DNA of 40,082 bases from Crocinitomicaceae bacterium. Its GTDB lineage: Bacteria; Bacteroidota; Bacteroidia; Flavobacteriales_D; Crocinitomicaceae. Location of the stretch: assembly GCA_024639405.1 (NCBI GenBank), contig JAHEIL010000018.1, positions 1 through 40,082 on the forward strand. The letters run 5' to 3'. Both the position numbers and the translations under genes were made by a program. Below the pieces are notes generated by a model, which saw nothing but the letters and a program-made list of their open reading frames with translations, had not been told where the DNA came from and ran no database searches. Shown here one piece after another: positions 1 to 7,133 of this stretch (its first letter is position 1; each line of letters begins with the position of its first letter).

Positions 1-260
1 CCTTTTTTTGAAATTCCTTTGTAAACAATATCATACAAGTGGCCATCTAATTCAAACTCGTGTTTTTTATGCCAAACTAAATCCTTGATTTCTTTCTGAT
101 TGAATTGGAATGCAATCAATTGTTTTTGAGGCACTCCCCGCTTGATTAAACTTTTCAGTTCCTTTTTTATCTTGAATTTTGAAAATTCAAAATAGCCAAC
201 AAACCCGATCAGTTGCCAGCTAATGATACAAAAAAGAATAAAAGATAAAATTCGTCTCAC
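1..260 (-). CDS. Partial small membrane-anchored protein (N-terminus only)
   Basis: An open frame enters from the left edge on the minus strand and its first 86 codons are visible. The best start is GTG at 258-260; no in-frame ATG lies just upstream. The N-terminus has a basic MRR followed by a hydrophobic segment (residues about 4-24, ILSFILFCIISWQLIGF), so a single membrane anchor or uncleaved signal. After it comes a charged soluble part with a readable GVPQKQLIAF...EIKDLVWHKKHEF stretch that looks like genuine protein. I do not recognise a named family. It is divergent from the esterase at 316. Missing: everything after residue 86. Confidence 0.6.
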   Translation of the reverse strand, partial: MRRILSFILFCIISWQLIGFVGYFEFSKFKIKKELKSLIKRGVPQKQLIAFQFNQKEIKDLVWHKKHEFELDGHLYDIVYKGISKK

Positions 261-280
261 AAAACAAATGTATATATTTG
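251..280 (+). promoter_or_regulatory. Possible Bacteroidota promoter for the esterase
   Basis: TATATTTG at 273-280 fits the -7 consensus TAnnTTTG. TTC at 251-253, 19 bases upstream, is a one-mismatch -33 TTG. The start codon at 316 would have a leader of about 30 bases. The imperfect -33 keeps confidence low. Confidence 0.35.
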
Positions 281-315
281 ATTTTGATTGAAGAAATTAT
301 AGCATAAAAAATACC

Positions 316-942
316 ATGAAGCACTTTTTAACAGCTCCAGCAAGCTACCGATATTATACACATGGATCTGAAAAAGCTCCCCATTTATTAATTGTTTTAC
401 ATGGTTATGGTCAACTGGCAGAATATTTCATTCGGAAATTTCAGTTTTTGGAGGACGATTTTTTCATCGTTGCACCAGAAGGCATGCATCGTTTTTACTT
501 GAAAGGTAGTAGCGGTCGTGTTGGTGCTTCTTGGATGACGAAAGAAGAACGCGAATTAGACATTCAAACAAATATGAATTGGCTCAATGCATTATTAGCA
601 AAATTGACATCCGATAATACCTATCAAAAAATTAGTTTATTAGGATTTTCTCAAGGTGGAGCAACAGCAGCTCGCTGGTTTCATGCTTCGAACCAATTCG
701 ATCATTTCATTAGTTGGGCAAGTGTTTTTCCTCCTGATTTAGAACAGGAATTAACTAAAACACCATATTCTACAAATACCAACTTTTTTGTCATTGGAAC
801 CAACGATGAATTTGTAACGCCAGATGAACAAGAAAAACTCTTAAATTCCTATAAATTAAAAGGCTTTCAAACCATCACATTTGAAGGAAATCACACCATT
901 GAAGAAACAGCATTAAAAAAAATACGCGATGCCATCAAATAA
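316..942 (+). CDS. Alpha/beta-hydrolase, phospholipase/carboxylesterase type
   Basis: A 208-residue cytosolic serine hydrolase of the carboxylesterase/phospholipase (YpfH/Abhydrolase_2-like) group. Visible landmarks are the oxyanion-loop HGYG near residue 29, the nucleophile elbow GFSQGG near residue 112, an acidic residue in GTNDEF near residue 162, and the catalytic His in GNHTIEE near residue 193. These stand in Ser-Asp-His order with normal spacing. There is no signal peptide. The length is typical of the family. The substrate cannot be read from the sequence; short-chain esters or lysophospholipids are family-level guesses. It is followed 68 bases later by the LolA-like gene, on the same strand. 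Confidence 0.85.
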   Translation: MKHFLTAPASYRYYTHGSEKAPHLLIVLHGYGQLAEYFIRKFQFLEDDFFIVAPEGMHRFYLKGSSGRVGASWMTKEERELDIQTNMNWLNALLAKLTSDNTYQKISLLGFSQGGATAARWFHASNQFDHFISWASVFPPDLEQELTKTPYSTNTNFFVIGTNDEFVTPDEQEKLLNSYKLKGFQTITFEGNHTIEETALKKIRDAIK

Positions 943-1010
943 ATGACTTTTATTAAGCGTTATTTGGCACAATTTCTGATATTTGCACTGAAATTTAATA
1001 CATTCAATAG

Positions 1011-1646
1011 ATGAAACTTTTAGTTGTACTTTTTACCTTCGTTGCATTCACTGGATTTGGTCAAGATGCTAAATCACAAGCTGTTTTAGACAAACTTTCT
1101 ACAAAAATGAAAGGAATGAAAACTTTTTACATCGAATTTTCAGCGACAATTAAAAACAGTTCATCAGGCACCAACGAAAATGAGACTGGCAAAGGTTGGG
1201 TGAAAAACAACAAGTTTTACGCGGCTTATGGCGATAACACCATCATTTCAAACGGAATAAAAACATGGTCAGTTGTTAGAGACGAAAAATCAGTTTACGA
1301 AAGTGATGCATCCGATAAAGACGAACAATCGTTGAATCCAAAAAAATTAATGACCATTTGGGAAACAGGTTTCAAAAACAAATACGACAAAGAAGATAAA
1401 ATCAATAATGAAGCCGTTCACATCATCAACTTATTTCCAAAAAACCCTTCAAAAGTTGATTACCACACCATTACTTTATATATCTCTAAAGTTTCCAACG
1501 AACTTAAAAAAGCAGTAATGCGTTCTAAAGATGGTTCTACAATGGTTTACTTATTGACAAAATTCCAAGAAAACCCAGCAATCGACGATTCAAAATTTGT
1601 CTTCGACTTGAAAAAATTCCCGGGTTATAGTGTGATTAAGGATTGA
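1011..1646 (+). CDS. LolA-like outer-membrane lipoprotein carrier
   Basis: A 211-residue secreted protein with an N-terminal signal peptide (MKLLVVLFTFVAFTGFGQ, cleavage near residue 18). The mature part has the LolA pattern: an early helix 'AVLDKLSTKMKGMKTFYIEF', then beta strands with GKGWVKNNKFY, a 'TWSVVRDEKSVYE' segment and a late DGSTMVYLLTKFQ strand. LolA carries lipoproteins across the periplasm; Bacteroidota often have several paralogues, so the exact cargo is uncertain. Its end is only 7 bases from the convergent helicase gene, with no clear terminator between. Confidence 0.85.
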   Translation: MKLLVVLFTFVAFTGFGQDAKSQAVLDKLSTKMKGMKTFYIEFSATIKNSSSGTNENETGKGWVKNNKFYAAYGDNTIISNGIKTWSVVRDEKSVYESDASDKDEQSLNPKKLMTIWETGFKNKYDKEDKINNEAVHIINLFPKNPSKVDYHTITLYISKVSNELKKAVMRSKDGSTMVYLLTKFQENPAIDDSKFVFDLKKFPGYSVIKD

Positions 1647-1653
1647 TCATTCC

Positions 1654-3003
1654 TTACTTCTTCTTTTTCTTCTTCTGACCTTTTGTTTTAGGGCGACCGT
1701 ATTTTTCTTGTTTCATCTTCTTCCAGTCTTTGCGCACATTAACTTTTTGATTCTTCAAAGACTTCTCGTGGAAGGCAGGTCCTACTTCGCGTTTCGTGAT
1801 TTTGATTTGCGGTTCAGGCATGGTCGTTTTAGGCTCCTCATCTGGAATCAACACATTAGAAATAGTGACATCCTCAGGGAACGACAAGTATTCAATCGTT
1901 AAGTCACCCAATTCTTCTTCAATCGCTTTTTGCTGTTTTTCCTCAAAAGGTGAAAAGAAACAAATCGCAGTTCCTTGTTGATCTGCCCTACCCGTTCTAC
2001 CTACACGGTGAATGAAATTCTCAAAATCTTCTGGTGCATCGAAATTGATCACATGGGTTACACCTGTTATGTCAACTCCACGCGAAATGACATCTGTTGC
2101 TACCAACAAATCAATTTCTCCTGATTGAAATTGACGTACGGTTTCAAAACGGTTATTTTGAGATTTATTAGAATGGATAATTCCTAAACGATCCTCGAAA
2201 TTTAATTCTAAGCGTTCATGTACAATCGTCGCAAACGCTTTACTACTGGTAAAAACCAAGACTTTTTTCATGTCTTCATTGTTCTCCAATAAGTGTTGCA
2301 ATAAATTTAATTTAGTATTGAAGTTAGCGACTTTATATCCTTCTAATTTGATGCTTTCTAAAGGTGTTCCAGCTGGAGCTGCCTCTACTTTCACCGGAGC
2401 GATAAAATAGTTTTCAATCAATGCTTCCACATCTTCGTTCATCGTTGCTGAGAAGAACAAACTTTGCTTACGTTCTGGTAAAATATCTAAGATATTTGTC
2501 AATTGTGTTCTAAATCCAAGGTCGAACATTTCATCCACCTCATCCACAATTAAACGTTTGATGTTTTTCAAGGCTAAATCGCCACGCAAAACTAAATCCA
2601 ACAAACGACCTGGTGTTGCTACCAATGCATCTAATCCAAGCGAAACTTCTTCTGCTTGCGTTCGGATGTTTGCACCACCATATACTCCCACAACTGTAAA
2701 AGTCATGTACTTGGTCAACTTTTCGATTTCCTCTACCACTTGCATCACCAATTCACGTGTTGGAACGATGATTAATATTTGTGGCAAACGATCTTTTGTA
2801 AAATTCCATTGGCGCAATGTAGGCAATAAAAACGCCAAAGTTTTTCCCGTTCCTGTTTGAGCAATACCCAACATATCTTTACCCGACATGACAACAGAAA
2901 AAGCTTTTTGCTGGATGGTTGTTGGTGTTTCAAATCCTAAATCATCCAAGGCGTTTAGCAATGGTTTGTTTAAGTTTAAATCACGAAATGTAGTATTTTC
3001 CAT
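1654..3003 (-). CDS. DEAD-box ATP-dependent RNA helicase (RhlE-like), DEVD variant
   Basis: A 449-residue RNA helicase with both RecA-like lobes. Motifs in order: Q motif region (residues about 5-32), Walker A AQTGTGKT (48-55), PTREL (81-85), TPGR (130-133), motif II reading DEVD (154-157), SAT (185-187), then ATDVISRGVDI (motif V) and HRVGRTGRA (motif VI) in the second lobe. The C-terminus is a short lysine-rich tail ending in six lysines, a common RNA-binding extension. Motif II has Val instead of Ala; the catalytic D-E pair and the last D are intact, so activity is expected. It lies 30 bases downstream of the E1 gene on the same strand. Likely role: RNA unwinding in ribosome assembly or mRNA decay. 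Confidence 0.93.
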   Translation of the reverse strand: MENTTFRDLNLNKPLLNALDDLGFETPTTIQQKAFSVVMSGKDMLGIAQTGTGKTLAFLLPTLRQWNFTKDRLPQILIIVPTRELVMQVVEEIEKLTKYMTFTVVGVYGGANIRTQAEEVSLGLDALVATPGRLLDLVLRGDLALKNIKRLIVDEVDEMFDLGFRTQLTNILDILPERKQSLFFSATMNEDVEALIENYFIAPVKVEAAPAGTPLESIKLEGYKVANFNTKLNLLQHLLENNEDMKKVLVFTSSKAFATIVHERLELNFEDRLGIIHSNKSQNNRFETVRQFQSGEIDLLVATDVISRGVDITGVTHVINFDAPEDFENFIHRVGRTGRADQQGTAICFFSPFEEKQQKAIEEELGDLTIEYLSFPEDVTISNVLIPDEEPKTTMPEPQIKITKREVGPAFHEKSLKNQKVNVRKDWKKMKQEKYGRPKTKGQKKKKKK

Positions 3004-3033
3004 TATAATTTTTTACGTGTGTGTCCACACTTT

Positions 3034-5034
3034 TTAATAAGCTAAAAGAGCACTAATCGCTTCTCTTAGTCTGTCTTTTGGTAAAAATTGATTTTCCAAT
3101 GATACTGCAAAAGGTACTGGTGTATCCAACGAAGCAACTCGTTTTACCGGAGCATCTAAATCTTGGAAGCAGTTTTCTGTAATCAATGCAACCAATTCCC
3201 CACCAATTCCTCCTGTCATACAATCTTCGTGCAATACCAAAACTTTACCAGTCTTTCTTGCAGCAGCATAGATTGCTTCTGTGTCCAACGGTAATAATGT
3301 TCTTAAATCTACAATTTCAGCTGTTACTTCTGGCATTTCAGCTAAAATTTCGGTCGCCCAATGTACGCCTAAACCGTATGTAATAATCGTTAAATCATTA
3401 CCCGTTTGTACCGTTCTAGCTTTTCCAATTTCAACCGTATAATAATCTGTAGGAATTTCTTCCTTTAAACTTCTATACAAATATTTGTGTTCAAAAACCA
3501 TCACTGGATTTGGATCTTCAATAGCAGCATTCAATAATCCTTTCGCATCATACGGAGTTGAAGCATAGACTATTTTCAAGCCTGGCGTATGAAAAAACCA
3601 AGCTTCGTTACTTTGCGAGTGAAAAGGTCCTGCTGCAGTTCCTGCACCCGTTGGCATACGCACAACGACGTCTGCATTTTGTCCCCATCTCCAGTGCATT
3701 TTTGCTAAGTTATTGACAATTTGATTAAATCCACAAGTTACAAAATCAGCAAATTGCATTTCTACAATCGCTTTCATTCCTGCAATAGACAATCCTAAAC
3801 CTGCTCCAACTATTGCTGATTCACAAATTGGCGTATTGCGAACACGTCCTTTTCCAAACTGCTCAACAAACCCTTCTGTTACTTTAAATGCACCACCATA
3901 TTCAGCAATGTCTTGTCCCATTATTACTAATTCTGGGTATTTTTCCATGGACTGACGCAAGGCATCTTGAATCGCATCGATAAAACGCTTTTCTTCTTTA
4001 AGACCGTTTGCACCTTGAACAGCTTGATCAAACGGTGCATATAGATCTGTCATTTCAGTTGCCAACGAAGCAACAATTGCTGGTTCAGCATTTGCTTCAT
4101 CAAATCCAACTTGAATTTCTGTTTTAAACACATTTTTAATTTCACTTTCCATCGATTCTGTCAGTACACCAATTTCTTTCAAGTACAATTCGAAATTTGC
4201 AACTGGATCGAATTTTTCCCAATGGTCTTGTAAACCTTCAGGGTAATATTTTGTTCCAGATGCTTCTTCGTGACCGCGCATTCTGAAAGTCATTAACTCC
4301 AATAAAAATGGTTTCGGTTCCACACGAATTTCTTCGTTGATTTTACGAACCGTACGAATGACTTCCAAAATGTTGTTTCCATCCACTTGAACAGCTTCCA
4401 TTCCGTAACCAATGCCTTTATCGATGAATTGTTTGCATCTAAATTGTTCTTCAGAAGGTGTTGATAATCCCCAACGATTATTTTCAACCGCAAAAATCAC
4501 GGGTAAATCCCACACACTTGCCACGTTCATTGATTCGTGAAAATCACCTTCAGAAGCACCACCATCACCTGTAAAAACGATGGTAGATTTTTGTTCATTT
4601 TTTAATTTTGCTGCTAATGCGATTCCATCTGCGATTCCTAATTGAGGACCCAAATGTGAAATCATTCCAACAATTTTATAGTCTTGCGTTCCAAAATGAA
4701 ACGAACGATCACGTCCTTTTGTAAAACCTGCTTCCTTCCCTTGAAATTGAGCAAACAAGCGTTTTAGTGGAATATCACGTGTTGTAAAAACACCTAAATT
4801 ACGGTGCATCGGCAAAATGTACTCATCTTGGTTCATTGCATAGGCACAACCAACAGAGATCCCTTCTTGTCCCCAGCCAGAAAACCATTTCGTAATTTTC
4901 CCTTGACGCAATAAAATCAACATTTTTTCTTCAATCATACGCGGTTTTAACAGCGTTTTATAGATTGTTATTAATTCTTGATCATCAAAACCATCACGGT
5001 TGAAAGTGGTATATAATTTATCTAATTTTTCCAT
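3034..5034 (-). CDS. Fused 2-oxoacid dehydrogenase E1 component, alpha and beta
   Basis: A 666-residue thiamine-diphosphate enzyme in which the E1 alpha part (residues about 20-320) and the E1 beta part (about 345-666) form one chain. The TPP motif begins at GDG (156-158) and closes at ENN (184-186). The beta half shows GQDIAEYGGAFKVTEG, PTGAGTAAGPFHSQS and the C-terminal transketolase part 'GKVLVLHEDCMTGGIG'. It decarboxylates a 2-oxoacid and passes the acyl group to the lipoamide of E2. Single-chain E1s of this type are common in Bacteroidota and usually annotated branched-chain or pyruvate type; the substrate cannot be decided here. No E2 or E3 gene is in the window. A good promoter lies just upstream. 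Confidence 0.92.
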   Translation of the reverse strand: MEKLDKLYTTFNRDGFDDQELITIYKTLLKPRMIEEKMLILLRQGKITKWFSGWGQEGISVGCAYAMNQDEYILPMHRNLGVFTTRDIPLKRLFAQFQGKEAGFTKGRDRSFHFGTQDYKIVGMISHLGPQLGIADGIALAAKLKNEQKSTIVFTGDGGASEGDFHESMNVASVWDLPVIFAVENNRWGLSTPSEEQFRCKQFIDKGIGYGMEAVQVDGNNILEVIRTVRKINEEIRVEPKPFLLELMTFRMRGHEEASGTKYYPEGLQDHWEKFDPVANFELYLKEIGVLTESMESEIKNVFKTEIQVGFDEANAEPAIVASLATEMTDLYAPFDQAVQGANGLKEEKRFIDAIQDALRQSMEKYPELVIMGQDIAEYGGAFKVTEGFVEQFGKGRVRNTPICESAIVGAGLGLSIAGMKAIVEMQFADFVTCGFNQIVNNLAKMHWRWGQNADVVVRMPTGAGTAAGPFHSQSNEAWFFHTPGLKIVYASTPYDAKGLLNAAIEDPNPVMVFEHKYLYRSLKEEIPTDYYTVEIGKARTVQTGNDLTIITYGLGVHWATEILAEMPEVTAEIVDLRTLLPLDTEAIYAAARKTGKVLVLHEDCMTGGIGGELVALITENCFQDLDAPVKRVASLDTPVPFAVSLENQFLPKDRLREAISALLAY

Positions 5035-5059
5035 ACGTTGAAATCGATCGAATAATTTA

Positions 5060-5088
5060 CAAAATTAATGCAAATTGTCGGAGAACAA
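5060..5088 (-). promoter_or_regulatory. Bacteroidota-type promoter for the E1 gene
   Basis: On the minus strand a TTG (5088-5086) is followed after 18 bases by TAATTTTG (5067-5060), matching TTG-N17-23-TAnnTTTG. The start codon lies 25 bases beyond the -7 element, giving a short leader. The helicase may share this transcript. Confidence 0.6.
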
Positions 5089-5115
5089 GCCTAGAAAGTG
5101 AAAAAGGTTGGAAAT

Positions 5116-5147
5116 AAAAAAGGCTGATTCGATTGAACCAGCCTTTT
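5116..5147 (-). terminator. Rho-independent terminator after gdhA
   Basis: AAAAGGCTG (5147-5139 on the minus strand) pairs with CAGCCTTTT (5126-5118). An A-C mismatch then leads into a 3-bp inner stem with loop AATC, and a run of T follows on the minus strand. It begins 17 bases past the gdhA stop and isolates gdhA from the E1 promoter. Confidence 0.85.
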
Positions 5148-5164
5148 AAGTATGTTAAATTTGA

Positions 5165-6520
5165 TTAAACCAAACCTTGGTCAATCATAGAATCAGCAAC
5201 TTTCACGAAACCAGCAATGTTTGCTCCTTTCACGTAGTCAATTGTTCCATCTTCTCTTTTTCCGTATTTCACACATGCTTCGTGAATAGAAACCATGATA
5301 CCGTGTAAACGTTGATCTACTTCTTCAGCTGACCATGATAAACGCAATGAATTTTGTGACATTTCTAATCCTGAAGTTGCAACACCACCAGCGTTAGACG
5401 CTTTTCCTGGAGAGAATAAAATTCTTGCAGCATCAAATGCAGCAATTGCTTCAGGAGTTGAAGGCATGTTAGCTCCTTCAGCAACACACATAACACCATT
5501 TGAAATCAAAACAGCAGCTTCTTCACCGTTTAATTCGTTTTGAGTAGCACAAGGTAACGCGATGTCAACTTTCACTTCCCAAGGACGTTTTCCAGCAACA
5601 AATTTAGCTGAAGGATATTTTGCAACGTATTCTTCGATGCGACCTCTTTTCACATTTTTCAATTCCATTACGAAAGCCAATTTCTCAGCATTGATTCCAT
5701 CAGCATCGTAAATATAACCTGAAGAATCAGATAACGTAACAACTTTTGCGCCTAATTGAGTAGCTTTTTCACATGCATATTGTGCAACATTTCCAGAACC
5801 AGAAACAGCAACAATTTTACCGTTGAAAGAATCATTTTTAGTTGCTAACATTTCTTTAGCGAAATATACTGTTCCGTAACCTGTTGCTTCTGGACGAATT
5901 AAAGATCCACCCCAGTTGCGCGCTTTACCAGTTAAAACACCTGTAAACTCGTTACGAATTCTTTTGTATTGACCAAACATGTAACCAATTTCACGTCCAC
6001 CAACACCGATATCACCAGCAGGTACATCAGTATCAGCACCAATGTGGCGACATAATTCAGTCATAAAAGATTGACAAAATTTCATCACTTCGTTGTCTGA
6101 TTTTCCTTTTGGATCGAAATCAGAACCACCTTTTCCACCACCCATTGGCAATGTAGTTAATGAATTTTTGAAAATTTGTTCAAAACCTAAAAATTTCAAA
6201 ATCGAAAGATTTACAGAAGGGTGGAAACGTAAACCACCTTTGTATGGTCCGATAGCAGAGTTAAACTCAACACGGTAACCTCTATTTACTTGAATTTCAC
6301 CTTTGTCATCCAACCAAGGAACTCTGAAAATAATTGTACGTTCTGGCTCAACAATACGATCTAAAATTTTAGACGCTTTGTATTTAGGAGTCTCTTCAAT
6401 AACAGGAATAACTGCTTCAGCTACTTCATGAACTGCTTGAATAAATTCTTTTTCATGACCATTTGTAGCTTTCACTTTTTCCATGAAAGCATCGATCTGT
6501 GCTTGGTATTTATTTGACAT
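5165..6520 (-). CDS. gdhA: NADP-type glutamate dehydrogenase
   Basis: A 451-residue hexameric-type glutamate dehydrogenase, close to the usual ~447 residues. It interconverts 2-oxoglutarate plus ammonium and glutamate, linking nitrogen assimilation to the TCA cycle. Visible: the substrate-binding strand [14 protein letters not shown], the catalytic lysine segment [30 protein letters not shown], and the Rossmann nucleotide-binding segment [13 protein letters not shown]. The C-terminal [14 protein letters not shown] block is also intact. Biosynthetic (NADP) rather than catabolic type is inferred from overall similarity to GdhA. It is a single-gene unit: own -7 element upstream, strong terminator downstream. 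Confidence 0.96.
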   Translation of the reverse strand: MSNKYQAQIDAFMEKVKATNGHEKEFIQAVHEVAEAVIPVIEETPKYKASKILDRIVEPERTIIFRVPWLDDKGEIQVNRGYRVEFNSAIGPYKGGLRFHPSVNLSILKFLGFEQIFKNSLTTLPMGGGKGGSDFDPKGKSDNEVMKFCQSFMTELCRHIGADTDVPAGDIGVGGREIGYMFGQYKRIRNEFTGVLTGKARNWGGSLIRPEATGYGTVYFAKEMLATKNDSFNGKIVAVSGSGNVAQYACEKATQLGAKVVTLSDSSGYIYDADGINAEKLAFVMELKNVKRGRIEEYVAKYPSAKFVAGKRPWEVKVDIALPCATQNELNGEEAAVLISNGVMCVAEGANMPSTPEAIAAFDAARILFSPGKASNAGGVATSGLEMSQNSLRLSWSAEEVDQRLHGIMVSIHEACVKYGKREDGTIDYVKGANIAGFVKVADSMIDQGLV

Positions 6521-6546
6521 TGTAAATGTGTTTTAAATTAACGAAG

Positions 6547-6554
6547 CAAATGTA
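6547..6554 (-). promoter_or_regulatory. Promoter -7 element for gdhA
   Basis: TACATTTG on the minus strand (6554-6547) fits TAnnTTTG exactly and lies 26 bases before the gdhA start. No TTG is present at the expected -33 distance; the region there is T/A-rich, so an activator might be needed. The spacer 6521-6724 between gdhA and the next gene holds this and the divergent promoter below; I see nothing else in it. Confidence 0.5.
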
Positions 6555-6656
6555 AAAAAAATTAATTACTAAAATTGAAAAAATAACAATGGCGCCTTAA
6601 AATGTTGATTAATTAAAAAATTGTTATTAAAAAGTAAAGTTTGATTCAATAAATAT

Positions 6657-6687
6657 TTGTTTATGAAGGCAACTATTAATACATTTG
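6657..6687 (+). promoter_or_regulatory. Bacteroidota-type promoter for the 6725 operon
   Basis: TTG at 6657-6659, a 20-base spacer, and TACATTTG at 6680-6687 match the Bacteroidota primary sigma factor consensus at both elements. The start codon at 6725 is 37 bases beyond the -7 element. It should drive the small secreted gene and the SprB-repeat gene together. Confidence 0.7.
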
Positions 6688-6724
6688 GCCGTATTAAGAT
6701 TACCGAATAATAAAACTATAAAAA

Positions 6725-7123
6725 ATGAAAACTACTTTAATATTAAGTTTTTGTGTAATTGCTTTTGTTAGTTTAAACGCATACTCTCAAACATACGAAG
6801 AAATATACCAAATTGCAAACCAGGAGATTCGTGATAAGATAGATCAAAACAAGTATGCTGGTATTGATATTTTGAAAGGTATATATAGTCATCAAAACGT
6901 TGGTATATCTGGTTTAAACTCTTCCCAAAAAGATGCTTTCAAAGCATATCTTTCAAAGTACAATGAAATTCAAATAATCAAAATAAATGATGAGAATAAT
7001 TTGATGAATATTGTATCTTCACCAAAATTCACAAAAGAAATATTGAAAGAAGTTTTAGATCAATTCAATATTATAATAACAGGACATACAGTAAGTTATG
7101 AGTTATTTATTGAAAAAAATTAA
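6725..7123 (+). CDS. Small secreted protein of unknown function
   Basis: A 132-residue protein with a clear signal peptide (MKTTLILSFCVIAFVSLNAYSQ, cleavage near residue 22). The mature ~110 residues are mixed alpha/beta, charged, cysteine-free and without repeats; the C-terminus reads TGHTVSYELFIEKN. I do not recognise a family. It is preceded by a good promoter and followed after 10 bases by the start of the SprB-repeat surface protein, so the two are very probably co-transcribed. A periplasmic or surface partner of that protein is an inference from position only. Confidence 0.75.
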   Translation: MKTTLILSFCVIAFVSLNAYSQTYEEIYQIANQEIRDKIDQNKYAGIDILKGIYSHQNVGISGLNSSQKDAFKAYLSKYNEIQIIKINDENNLMNIVSSPKFTKEILKEVLDQFNIIITGHTVSYELFIEKN

Positions 7124-7133
7124 ATTAGAAAAC

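Noticed and set aside
265-272. TACATTTG on the minus strand as a promoter for the left-edge gene
   Set aside because: It ends only five bases before the chosen GTG, would require a leaderless transcript, and has no -33 TTG. Could be chance in AT-rich DNA.
3012-3028. GTGTGTGTCCACAC palindrome-like sequence between E1 and helicase genes
   Set aside because: Only four stem pairs with a four-base loop; no T run. Not a convincing operator or terminator.
7098-7133. Earlier in-frame ATG for the SprB-repeat protein
   Set aside because: It overlaps the upstream gene and would place a charged 12-residue stretch before the signal peptide.
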